DNA of 64,000 bases, taken from Nomia melanderi (lineage: Eukaryota; Arthropoda; Insecta; Hymenoptera; Halictidae). This document shows, one piece after another, positions 49,720 through 60,000 of the stretch; the first letter of the stretch is position 1; every line of letters starts with the position of its first letter. The position numbers were made by a program, and so were the translations under genes. The stretch spans positions 8,205,001 to 8,269,000 of the forward strand of contig NC_135000.1 of assembly GCF_051020985.1 (NCBI RefSeq), read 5' to 3'. The notes below the pieces were generated by a model that was given only the letters and a program-made list of their open reading frames with translations, was not told the origin of the DNA and did no database searches.

Positions 49720-51278
49720 AGCATCGCGTATACTAACCCAGACCTTTTGCGCGAAGAGCTGCCTATTTGTTTCGAACGAAACGAAAACAGACGACCAGCA
49801 AAAAAGTTGCTCATTATGCCGACTGTCGTCGTGGCACTTTAACGTCGCTCCACGTGAAACCGTGCCACCTAACGATAAGAATATTCTCGTTATCGTAAAC
49901 GAATCTCGCCGGTGACCTAAGGGCCAATACAATTGCAAAAGGAAGGTGAACTTTTCTATCGTACCGCTGATTTAAATTTTTCGCCGCGGCTCGAATGAAC
50001 TTCGAGGATGCGGGAAAGTGTTCGTCAGAATAGCATTCGAGATCAACGAACATGTTCTAGACAATAAATATTATACCATATTTCAACATTATTTAAAATA
50101 ATTTTCACCTATATTTATACTTGTTCTTTAGTAATAATGACAAATGGTACTAGAAACAATTAACTTGGTATCGTAGCGATATTACGATATCATCTACATA
50201 TTTTTACTCGGCCTTAACGTTCTTATTATAATTGTCCTCAAGCAATTCGCTAGCTCCGGTCATCGACGACTACCGTGCCAATCGACGCGTTAACGAAACA
50301 ACTCGAGAAACTGAGAATCCGTCTAAACACGAGTCCACAGTTTAATGATTACGGGAAACTGTAATGGCGACAGTTCGCGCTTCGTCGAAGCCCGTCAAAA
50401 TGGCGGCACAATGAAACGTGATAACCTTCCGCGCGCGACGTATCGGAATAAAGATACATCCACGCCGGACTTGCAACATTGACAATATTGTTTCCAGCGT
50501 GACACTGGTTAAAAATTATTCCCGTGGCAACGTGACGCGACACCGAGGTAAATTGTGATGAAGTAATCCGATACGAATATTTTTTGATACCCGGCGTCAC
50601 GCTGGGAAACGGGCGATTGAAAAATTGCGGCGCCATGATTATTCGGATCCGAGTTAACCCCCTGTCCAATGGTATAACATGACTCTGACTTTTATACACC
50701 TGCAATATATCTCGTAGTTTCATTTACAAGGTCGTCGCGTATAATTACGTCGTCTAAATTATTTTCCCAAGGATACGTGCGACTTTCTTCACAGATCCAA
50801 TCAATCCACAGAGATCGGTATAGAAAAATGTAGGTAAACTTAGCGTTAAAGAGAAACCGTAGGCTCTTTAGCACGGTAATTAATCGGAATTTGTATAATA
50901 AACTCCGCATGATCAGATATCGGGATCGAGAACGAGAAATATTCCATTAACCGCGACAAGAAAGAGAGGCGCGAGCGTTAAAAGACTTTTCCCACTGGAT
51001 AAAGAATAAGATCCGATCGTTACTCTCAATGCGGATCTTAACGATCGCGGAACAATGCTCGAATGGGAAATACAGCTCGCGATCTCGGCCCGGAGGATAG
51101 AGGAAAGCTGCGAGCGGGATTTATTTTGTTCGATTTCGCGAAACACGAGCAAGTATTGTTCACGGCCTTGTTCTGCACAATCTCCGGGCAAATTGGTCCG
51201 GCTATCGGACGATGACACTGCAAACACGGCTTTATTGCAACACGTGCAATTGGATGAAATAAAGTTCTCGAGGAGCAC

Positions 51279-51316
51279 TCTCTCTCTGTCTATCTCTCTG
51301 TCTTTCTGTCTTTCTT
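51279..51316 (+). repeat. CT simple repeat
   Basis: An imperfect CTCTCTCTGTCTATCTCTCT tract. Confidence 0.8.
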
Positions 51317-51674
51317 TGCCCAACGTTCGAGACTCCGCAGTCCTCGTACGCCAAGGATCAATGGGACACTAATGGATCAACCACGGGAAAAGGGTAGTTC
51401 CGACCCGCCGCGCGTTACCCTCAATTATTGCAACTAGGCTCGAACTGTGCTCTGCTAGACCGTGTTGCTTTCTTCGAGAAATTTTCTAACATTACGCAGA
51501 ACACGAAACTGGTTACTAGCGAAGCTGTCCAGAACGAATTTTAACTGAAAATTCTTTTCCAAGCTTAGTCGTATATTCCGAATTGACTTCTCGACTTTTA
51601 GAATGACTTTAAAACTGACTATAGGAAATTCAAAAGTTCAATTGAGGAAAAATTGCTTAAACGAGGAAATAACT

Positions 51675-51810
51675 TTAACACGTTCCCGTACGTGGATGCT
51701 ATAGCATTTCATTGTGATGCAAAATGACTGCTATAACGTTGAAATTTATAAGCCACATTGTCATGAATTTAGTTCTATACAGCCTCAATTTTTTGAAATT
51801 ATTATACACT
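51675..51810 (+). mobile_element. Left end of a further TTAA element family (TTAACACGTTCCCGTACG)
   Basis: TTAACACGTTCCCGTACGTG is followed by the perfect 12-bp dyad ATGCTATAGCAT at 51696-51707. The right end was not found; the limit is approximate. Confidence 0.4.
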
Positions 51811-52591
51811 TTAACCCTCGGAGTACGGCGTTTGCATTTTGCTATTTTCACGGCTCAGTAAAATTTTTACTGTTACGTTACAGTTCCAGAAGGTGGCTTT
51901 TTGAAAGTTTTCCATTAGAAGTATTCAAGGTTTTCAATATTCGAGACGAAACGATACAATTTATCTAATTCCTGTGAATCGAATCACTATCTTTAACTCA
52001 TACAATTACGATTGTCTGTTTGAATTGTATAGACATAAGTAGAAAACGTTTCGTGTTGATTATTTTGGAGGTTGATTCCGGTGTAGCGAACCATTCCAAG
52101 CAGAACTTGGCGTTGTTCGGTTTGATTCGAGTTCCTAAGGGTTGCAAGTAATAACAGCATTACGCTGAGCGTTGCTCCAGCGCGGTAATATTAAATTCGA
52201 ACCGTGATGCAACTGTAATGAAATTAATCTTTCATTATTGCCCGGCAAACTACGTTACCAGTGTCTTTATGGGGCGTGATATAAACAACTCGGCGTTCAA
52301 TATATTCTTCAACAGTTCAGCGTGAAGGCGAACGATAAATAACGTTACAAATGGATGCAAGTAAATTGCAAATTTCATGCTGAACGCATTGTAAAGAAAC
52401 ACAGTCGTGAAACACGTTGGGAAATCATTCGAAATCTCGTTTCCATGGAATGTGGGAGCTAAACATCTGCCAAACAGTGTACCTAATCATTGTCAACTGT
52501 TTTCAGCCATTGTTGGTTGCGTTGTTTTATGATGCTTGGTCGTTTGCAGTCTTATGCAATTATGCTAACAAATCAAGTTTCATATTTAATG

Positions 52592-52803
52592 TTAACCCTT
52601 TGCAGTCGAGAGGTGACCACTTGATTCAATATAATAAAGTTAAAAGGTATTATATAGAATATTAAGTTTTGTACGACGCATCAGTGCGTGAAAATTAATT
52701 TACGTGTGTTTCCTCATTAGTTAAATTCGAAGAACGTCGTCCACAATTCATAGAGAAATTTTGAATGTTTCTAGTGAAAAATTTTTCGAGTGCAAAGGGT
52801 TAA
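52592..52803 (+). mobile_element. TTAA MITE, family A
   Basis: TTAACCCTTTGCAGTCGAGA and TTTTCGAGTGCAAAGGGTTAA bound 212 bp. The subterminal dyad has been shortened to GGTGACCACTTG. Confidence 0.88.
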
Positions 52804-52832
52804 AAATATTGAAACCGACGAGTGACTCCTAT

Positions 52833-52935
52833 ATAATTTATTTTTCAAGAACACTATAAGTATCTCATTAAAAAATCTTGAATATTTCTAATGGAAAAAC
52901 GTTCAAGGGCAATTAGTTAATACGTTGACTGCCAC
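52833..52935 (+). mobile_element. Decayed family A right half joined to a family B left end
   Basis: TCAAGAACACTATAAGTATC through GAAAAACGTTCAAGGGC parallels the distal half of A. It is followed by TTAATACGTTGACTGCCACG, a family B terminus. Confidence 0.5.
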
Positions 52936-52969
52936 GAGGATCAGCAGTGTACGTATAACTTATTGCAAA

Positions 52970-53407
52970 GGTTTGCACTCGAAATACGTAACATTCTGTG
53001 GTGGGATACAGACGATGTTCTTTGAAACTAATTAATGAGACAACATACACAAAGTAAGAAGGAAAGTTATTTTATTTCAATGTTCCATGTTTTGATGCAT
53101 TATACAAAGCTTAACACGTTGAATGCCATGAAGCATTCAAATTACCACGCTTCACTCAATGGAACGACGGTTATAGGTAAACATTTCTGTATTATAAATA
53201 ATGCCACATAATACGGTGACATTCAGCTAGATGAACGTACAATAGTAATGATGCAATTCGAACCAATCATTTAATATTACATTTGTTCCATTCTGTGTAT
53301 TTTCCTTTGAAATCATGCGGCGTTCAACGTGTCAATATTATATATAAAACTTAATTTTGCATCAAATCAACTGGTGACAGAGACAACTCACGAATGCAAA
53401 AGGTTAA
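52970..53407 (-). mobile_element. TTAA MITE, family A, interrupted by a family B element
   Basis: The left end GTTTGCACTCGAAATACGTA and right end CACGAATGCAAAAGGTTAA flank reversed family A sequence. It is split at a second internal TTAA (in TTTAATATTAAA of intact copies) by the B element at 53111. Confidence 0.75.
53111..53335. mobile_element. TTAA MITE, family B, nested in family A
   Basis: TTAACACGTTGAATGCCATG and CGGCGTTCAACGTGTCAA bound 225 bp. Its interior (TATTATAAATAATGCCACAT, GGTGACATTCAGCT) is the same type as the outer B element at 53571. Confidence 0.82.
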
Positions 53408-53638
53408 TAAACTCAACACTACCAACTTTCAACAAGAAATTAACCCATAATCACCGTCGGACAAAAAGTCGATTTACCACCCCTGGTACAACCCCGAAAA
53501 ATGTGAAACTTGCAAAAATTCCAGCGGAAACCCGTCCGAATTATAAACAAATGAATCGCATCATGACGAGTTAACACGTTGACTGCCGTGGGGTCACCGG
53601 TGACCCCCAACTAAATTGAATCACTACAGTTCACTCAA

Positions 53639-54115
53639 TTAACCCTTAGCACTCCAGGTTGTTTCGTAATCTATCAGCAACTGCAACTAATTTTTATAGT
53701 ACTCCTAGCGAAAATTAGAAATGTAAGATTTCTTCGATCTTTTATTTTCCTTGTTAGCAGAAAATTTGGATGTGTGGAAAATCGAATAATTTTAGGGTAG
53801 TTTCTTTAAGACTCGTTAAAATATTTAACACGTTGACTGCTACGAGAATTTCTAGCGTTTTGACTAGTAATACTTATTCTTTAATAACAAAGGCAAATGA
53901 TATTGAAAATAATTATTAACAATTTAGTATCACAGTAGTCATATTACGCTATGATCTACCTACTTATGTTATTAAATATTCTTATTTAAAATCAAGTTTT
54001 TTATTGTAATTGTTCTCCAGTAATTTGGAAGCTCCGGTCATCGGTGACCACCGCGGCAGTCAACGTAATATTATAACTGGTGCAATATTGGAACCTACAG
54101 AGCTCAAAGGGTTAA
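53639..54115 (-). mobile_element. TTAA MITE, family A, inside outer B and itself hosting an inner B
   Basis: TTAACCCTTAGCACTCCAGG and GAGCTCAAAGGGTTAA bound 477 bp. Removing the 245-bp inner B and one TTAA leaves 236 bp, the usual size of A. Confidence 0.78.
53825..54069 (+). mobile_element. TTAA MITE, family B, innermost
   Basis: TTAACACGTTGACTGCTACG and CACCGCGGCAGTCAACGT bound 245 bp; the last TTAA is damaged. The dyad-like GGTCATCGGTGACC lies at the right. Confidence 0.78.
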
Positions 54116-54215
54116 ACGATGGTTGAAAATATATCTATATTACGAATAATGCTACCTACGGTGACATTCAGCTGGATCACCGTGCAATAATAACAATGCA
54201 ATTCAATCAAACGAT

Positions 54216-54437
54216 TTAACCCTGTGCACTCAAGTTTTCTACTGGAAATATTCAACGTTTCCCGTCGAGATACGACTTAACGATAATTCACGGATAAATT
54301 AAGAAACAGAGCTATTCTATTTAAATACTTCCCACAGCGATACAAAGTTTCATTTAAAATACTAAACATTCTTCACAGTGTTGCTGTACGAAATCAAGTG
54401 GTGACCGAGAGTCACCTCTCGAGTGCAAACGATTTAA
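54216..54437 (-). mobile_element. TTAA MITE, family A, second insertion in outer B
   Basis: TTAACCCTGTGCACTCAAGT on the left and CTCTCGAGTGCAAACGATTTAA on the right bound 222 bp. The right terminal repeat is degraded after GAGTGCAAA. Confidence 0.75.
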
Positions 54438-54627
54438 TATCATATATTTTTCATTTCGCGTATTTCACGGTACGAAATCGTGCGGCGTTCAACGTGTTAA
54501 GGATCCCGTTGACGCGCCACGTGGTCCCCGGTAGCGCGCAATAAAACAGCGCGTGGCGTGGCGCAGCGAAGGGCGGAAAAAGGCCGAGGAGAGAGATCGT
54601 GTACAGAGTGAAACAAGGTGTATTTAC

Positions 54628-54788
54628 ATGATCGACGTGTGCTGCGGCCTGTCGTTGTCGGCGACATTGTTCCCGGCCGGCGTGAATCCCTGCACCTGTA
54701 CGTTGCTGGCGATGCTAGTCCTTGCCGGGTGTCTCGCGTTATCCTTGAGTATTTTGGTCGCGCTGAGCGGCGTGGCTGTCACGCACAT
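54628..54788 (-). CDS. Probable coding exon of unknown product (first coding exon, or terminal exon)
   Basis: The minus strand reads ATG (54786-54788, context AGACAATG with A at -3) and then 53 codons beginning MCVTATPLSATKILKDN and containing SIASNVQVQGFTPAGNN. Third codon positions are mostly G or C, unlike the first and second positions, which supports this frame over the antisense frame. At 54628 the reading meets a GTAAAT donor (ATCAT|GTAAAT), so the exon would end two bases into a codon, the phase needed to join the rhomboid exon at 29955. If unspliced, the frame stops at 54624-54626 with a C-terminus HTSIM. The same frame is open upstream to about 55016 and includes a hydrophobic, pyrimidine-encoded stretch, so a terminal exon is an alternative. 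I do not recognise the protein. It is rich in S, T, N and A with no clear domain. A CpG-rich block with promoter-like features lies just upstream. Confidence 0.45.
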
Positions 54789-55239
54789 TGTCTTGCGCGG
54801 TATCACGATCACCTTGGCAGCACGCACTTTGACGGGAGGGGGGTCGCGGCGCGTGCACACCGGGACGACGAAGGCGAGAGGGAAAAAAGGCAGAGGAATG
54901 GAAACAACAACAACGCCGGTCACGATGGACGAGGTGGACCAGGCAGCAACGAGGGGTCGAGGAGCGACGTCGGTCGCGCGCGGCTCGGTAGCATACGTGA
55001 GAACACGTCGAGACACGATCCTCCGGCGCGAGAGCGAGATCCGAGGCCTAGCTCATGGCGGACCGTGCGCGCTGGCGTCGACTCGCGTAGCGCACGGACT
55101 CCTGGACACCGATCACTTTCGCTGGACTTGGCTCTGCTCGGCCCGCGGGGATCGTTTCGCGGAACGAAAAAACAAAGGACGCAACGGACAACACAACACC
55201 GCACCACACAAATTTCGCGGCTCGTTCCTTCACTGATCC

Positions 55240-55500
55240 CACCTCATAGCGCACCGCGGGCCTACCGAGTGACTGACTGACTGACTGAGTGACTGCCGCG
55301 AGCTTCGAGCCACGAGCCACGAGCCACCCTGCGTGGGTGCACACGCGGTCTAGCTGCGTGGAGAGGAGACGAGGCCTCCCATTGGCCGCCGCGAGAGACC
55401 GCTCGCCGTGGGGGCGCGCGTCGGCCAATCCCGGCGCGCCGCTCACCACCGTGCCTCCGAGCGAACCCTACTCGTCGATTCCCTAGCATTCTATCGCGAG
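55240..55500 (-). promoter_or_regulatory. CpG-rich, promoter-like block upstream of the 54.6-kb exon
   Basis: This block is dense in CpG. It holds ATTGG at 55381-55385 and CCAAT at 55425-55429 (opposed CCAAT-type boxes), and a GACT microsatellite whose minus strand reads TCAGTC repeatedly, which matches the insect initiator TCAGTY. No TATA box was seen. Its position upstream of a minus-strand candidate first exon suggests a core promoter. CpG-rich open frames run to about 56145 on the other strand, so a divergent transcript is possible. There is no direct evidence of transcription. Confidence 0.3.
55269..55295. repeat. GACT tetranucleotide microsatellite
   Basis: The sequence is GTGACTGACTGACTGACTGA followed by GTGACTG. 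It lies inside the putative promoter block and supplies initiator-like TCAGTC on the minus strand. Confidence 0.85.
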
Positions 55501-56257
55501 TCGCCGCGTCGTGCTTGTCGTACCGTTCGCTCTGTGTTTCGTGTTCGTTTTGTCGCTCGTTTCTCGAGTTTTTCGCGTCGGAGACTCTACGGTTGTATCG
55601 ATTCACCGTGCTCGACTCGCGGTCTCGTTTTCCGACGGGAATACACGGGTGTTCCACGGTTATTCCGCGATCGAGTGCCGACCGTCCTGACGCCATGCCG
55701 CGGTGGATCGAGTGCGTGGAATTTACGAGTGTTCCGGAAACGAAGCTACGCGCACGGACCGAGTGACGGGTTCCCACGAATATGGTGCGGTATGCGGTAC
55801 GTTGATGGATTTTTCGAGCGATTGTTACCTTTTTTTTACGATCCATGCCGTGTTCCGACGAGCTGCCTCACGCGCGTCACACTCGCGTCACTTTCCGCGC
55901 CATTCTGCGGCGAGATGCACTTCGATACGAGAATCGAGCCGAGGTTCGCCTCGATTGACACTCGTTCGATTTATGGACGCCCGCGGTTTTATGAACTTTG
56001 CTACGGGCCAGTGGAGCAGTGGTTTTTCACCGACGGAAATGTCGTTTTGATTGGTTTGTTGTGGGATTCTTCTCGGTTTGCACGTTGTTATGACGTCTGG
56101 ATCGCTGACGCGCGCCGTCGGATCGACGCTATGTTGACTTTATGAACTTTTCAGCTAACCTGTGGATCCGAGACTTTTACTTTCGGGTTTATGTTGAGTG
56201 TGCGGGATGAATGGTCTTTGCGTTTTGCACGCGTACGGCATTACTTAAATGCGGTAA

Positions 56258-56497
56258 TTATCCCTTTGCACTCGACAGTATTTTTCATTGCAAACATTCA
56301 TTATTTTCTGACGAAATGTTGATAATATTATTTGCAATGTACACGAAGAAACATCGTGCATAAATTGTGGAACGGAATATTTTTATTACTGTGTTTCGTG
56401 TGTTAATACCTTATTCAGTATTATATATTGAATTTTTTATTTTATTTTGCTGCGTTCAATCAAATGGCGATTGAGAGTCACCAGTGCAAAGGGTTAA
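56258..56497 (-). mobile_element. TTAA MITE, family A
   Basis: TTATCCCTTTGCACTCGACA (left TTAA mutated to TTAT) and CACCAGTGCAAAGGGTTAA bound 240 bp; the right side has GATTGAGAGTCACC. Confidence 0.82.
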
Positions 56498-56761
56498 ACA
56501 TTTTCGTTTCTGATTTGTATTCTAGTGTACTTTTTTTATGGTGTAGTGAACGTTTGGCAAGGTTGTAAGAAGGTAAATGGTAATTACTAAAAATCCACCG
56601 TGAAGTGTCAGGAACAGGAAAATATTAATTATTTCCAATCAAGTAAATTGCAGTTGTCGAAAATCACTAGAGTCACTTGGTGTCCAGTCCCAAATTGTTA
56701 CAAACACAATACTTAAAAAACAATGGTACAAATCTCATATATTATTATCCCATAAGCTCCT

Positions 56762-57010
56762 CTAACACTAGAACTACCATACCAGTCAAAATGACTTTTA
56801 TTTAGCAATCATTGATATCTTCAGAGCATTGAACATTCTAAATAATTTCAAAAATAAATAGTTTCACTGGAGTACTACAATGAATATCTGAACAAACTGA
56901 AAATAATCTATTACAATTTCTATACAGATAATTTACTTGTAATTACTTTATTTATCATTTCTATACATTACATATCAATAATATTAAATGCTCAATACTC
57001 CCAGTGTTAA
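56762..57010 (+). mobile_element. TTAA MITE, family D
   Basis: CTAACACTAGAACTACCATA and CTCAATACTCCCAGTGTTAA bound 249 bp. The interior (TCTTCAGAGCATTGAACATT, CTGAAAATAATCTATTACAA) aligns with the copy at 5335. Confidence 0.82.
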
Positions 57011-60000
57011 TGCTGTTCTGAATATTCCCCTAGAAATCTTAGAAAACCATCATTCTATGGACACCATGAAAATAGAAATAGTTCAGGTAGTGCATAATTC
57101 AGTGACAAAGTGTATTGTCTGTCCATTAATGATACAAAGAAAACCCGAAAGGTTCATGAATAAAATAAAGTAATTAAATGAAAGAAACCTGGTACAACCT
57201 ACTAGGTGAACACACAATTACCATGGATTACGACGAACAGTGGAAACAGGGAGCTAGAGGAGAGCGGTGCGCAGGTACAGACGCCTGGCAGGTCCTGACA
57301 GGCCCCGACAGGTCCCAGTAGACTGCTGGCACCCGTGCTGGAAAAAATAAATTGGTCTGTGGCGTGCTGTACCTGTGAAACGTGCTCTGGCAAATTTTCT
57401 CGCTCCCTTTCCGCCGGTCAATCGAGCCGAAACCTGGGCCAGGTGTGCCTCGGAAGGGCCCGAGGTCCCAGGGCCGATCTAAATGTTCCTAGCAAGCCGG
57501 TAGTTTACAACCACTCCCTTTCTATCTTTTATTAACTTCGACATTCGACGTGACTGGGTCGTGTTTCCAGCGGATTTACGTTTGGGCCTGGTCCCAGCTG
57601 GCCATCTTGTACCTTTTTTTCACGTGGATTAATCGGATCACCGGTGATGGTCGATTCTGGCAGTCGTAGGTCATGAAGCAATGTTAAATAGAGTGTTTGG
57701 TTGTTTTTCTTTAACGTGAATGGGTTTTATAAGAGGATTTAACAATAGTTTGTTGTTTGAGACTCGTGGCTCTTGTGAATTCGCTGGTTAGTGGTTAATA
57801 ATAAGAATTGTTACGTAGATTTAATTTAATTCTGTTTGCTTGGAAAGAGGACTATTAGGTAAAGGTTGTGTGTTTCGTTAGAGAAAGTGTGGGCGAGGAG
57901 AGTGCGTGGAAAAGCGTGTCAGTTATTTCAATTGCTGCTGCGAAGAGTAGCTTTTTATACAGTAAATTAGGCGAACGTGTATTTTGCATAAGTTACTACG
58001 AACTATGTACGAAATTGTAATACTCATTGTGTCTCCCTTGGGACAGTTGTTTCTGAAATAAACGTACAAAAAAGATAATCTTCCGATTCACCTGAGAACC
58101 TTTCCTTTAAGTATCCATACGAATCTGGAAAGCGATCACTGTACTACATTTGCATTTACAACGCAACTAGAAAATCAAGAAACGCGATTATAACGGATCC
58201 TGCAGCGACAAACATGTTCGTTTCTTAAAATTAGTTCTACCGAAGATAGACACCCTTCGAAACGTTAATAAAAATATTTTCTCGGTTCAATCATCCTTCA
58301 ATTGAACTTTCGACGTTCTATGGTTAATGTTACAATCGTTGGTAAGGTCGAGAAGTCAATTCGGAATATACGACTAAGCTTGGAAAAGAATTTGAAAGAA
58401 AGTGTTTTTTTGATAGTTTCGCTAGAAATAGTGTTAAAGCATTCGCAGTCCAATAATCACGGCGCGATATTACTCGCTTCGTTCGCCGTGCGATTGAAAA
58501 CGAGAGAAAAGAAAGTCCGCGCGTCGATATACGCGGGGCACTTTGGCCGGCATAATAAAATGGCGGCCAAACAAGACGCGCTCGGAAGGTATCGGAATAA
58601 TTCGCGGAGAGCACTCTTTCACCGGAAATCCCGGGAGTCCGCTAACGCGGTATCAAAGAGCCGGGAATTTCATTTTCGTTACCCTTTTGCTTCGGCCAGC
58701 TCGTTATTTCTATAAAGTGCGGCGTGAAAACGAAGCCGGGCAACTCTAGTTGCATTCGTGAAAGAGTAAACTTCAGAATCCCCCGCGCCCGGTACAATCC
58801 TCCGCGCGGGAAATTCAATTACATTCGACGCGTGACGTATTCCGTGTCAAAAGGAATTGTAATAAACCGGCGGAAACTCGGCCGGCGGGGCCCCGAGAAA
58901 TAATAACGAAAGGAAATCAATTATTTTTATGGACGGCCGCTGGCCGAGTGAAAACGGTAGCTCGTTAAATCGGTTCTCACGAAATATTAAGCTGCCCGAG
59001 GAGTCCCGCCGTTTTTCTTCGCGATACGACGTTTTTATTGCGAACGAGCGAATGGATGTTCGAAATAAATGTACCGGCCGTTGCTAGAACGTCGTCGAAC
59101 AAAATAGACAACGCGTTGTTCGAGGAAGCCAATGTTTGCGTTCGAACTTCCTCGAACGGATCGTTTAATGGACGACCGGTTGACGGTGCTTCTGGTCGAT
59201 AGATGCTTCGAATTACGCTTCTCGACGGGGGGAACGATTAGAAATATTCGCGTGGCACGTAGCGGGGACAGCCGATCGATCGGTCGCGGATCGAATCAGT
59301 CGACAGGAACGAGAATTTGCATGAAGGGATGAAAGGCAAAGGGACGTGATTAGCTTAGCCGCCGCTCAAAGAGGAATAACGTCCCTTTTCACGGAAACGG
59401 TATCGGGAGGAAGGGTTCGAAATGCATGGAAATGGGCCGTGTGCGTTCGCAAAGAAGCGCACAAACCGCATTGTCGTCTCCGGTCTCTAATTTGCCGCTG
59501 CTACTTCCCCGTTCTCAATGATCTTTGACATTCCTGGGGGCCAAGACTCTTTGTGGAGTGACAATGGACTAGCGTGCGCGCGTGTGTCGCTGATAAAACG
59601 GCAAATTAGTATCGCGGACAGTGACGTGACTGAGATTTTCGGAGAAGTGGTCGTTAATACATGAGTTTGTGATGCCGGCAACGGTCACGGTGAGAATTCT
59701 AATTGAAACTTGTCATTCGCAATCTTCGAGTTATTTCGAGTTTCCCTAATTTCGATGCGACGTTTCTCGAACCTCCCGAATCGTTCAAATGTTTATTTCA
59801 AATTTTTCAAATTCATATTTCGAATCATCGCAGGTTTTAATTCCAACGTTTACAAATTATTAAACTTCTCTAATGCTGCGAGTTTACATTTCCAACCAAC
59901 TCGAATTTTCGTTTCAAATTAAACGTTCATTTCATCCGTTACATATTTTTATTTGAAACTTTTCCAATTTTTGCTGCACTTTGACCTCACGCTACTGTAC

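Larger units (their letters stand above)
48971..51674. other. No identifiable gene
   Basis: Holds the GA and CT microsatellites only. Frames at 49384 and 50913 run through these repeats. Confidence 0.5.
53571..54500. mobile_element. TTAA MITE, family B, outer host of two family A insertions
   Basis: TTAACACGTTGACTGCCGTG with the perfect 18-bp dyad GGGGTCACCGGTGACCCC begins it; CGGCGTTCAACGTGTTAA ends it. Subtracting the A insertions at 53639-54115 and 54216-54437 (keeping one TTAA each) leaves 239 bp, the normal size of B. Confidence 0.85.

Noticed and set aside
54553..55236. 227-codon plus-strand frame with a hydrophobic N-terminal part
   Set aside because: It is antisense to the minus-strand candidate exon. 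The third-position GC pattern favours the minus strand.
55408..56145. 245-codon plus-strand open frame
   Set aside because: It lies in CpG-rich promoter-like DNA with few stops in any frame; the protein is R/F/C-rich without a recognisable fold. A divergent transcript is possible but not supported.
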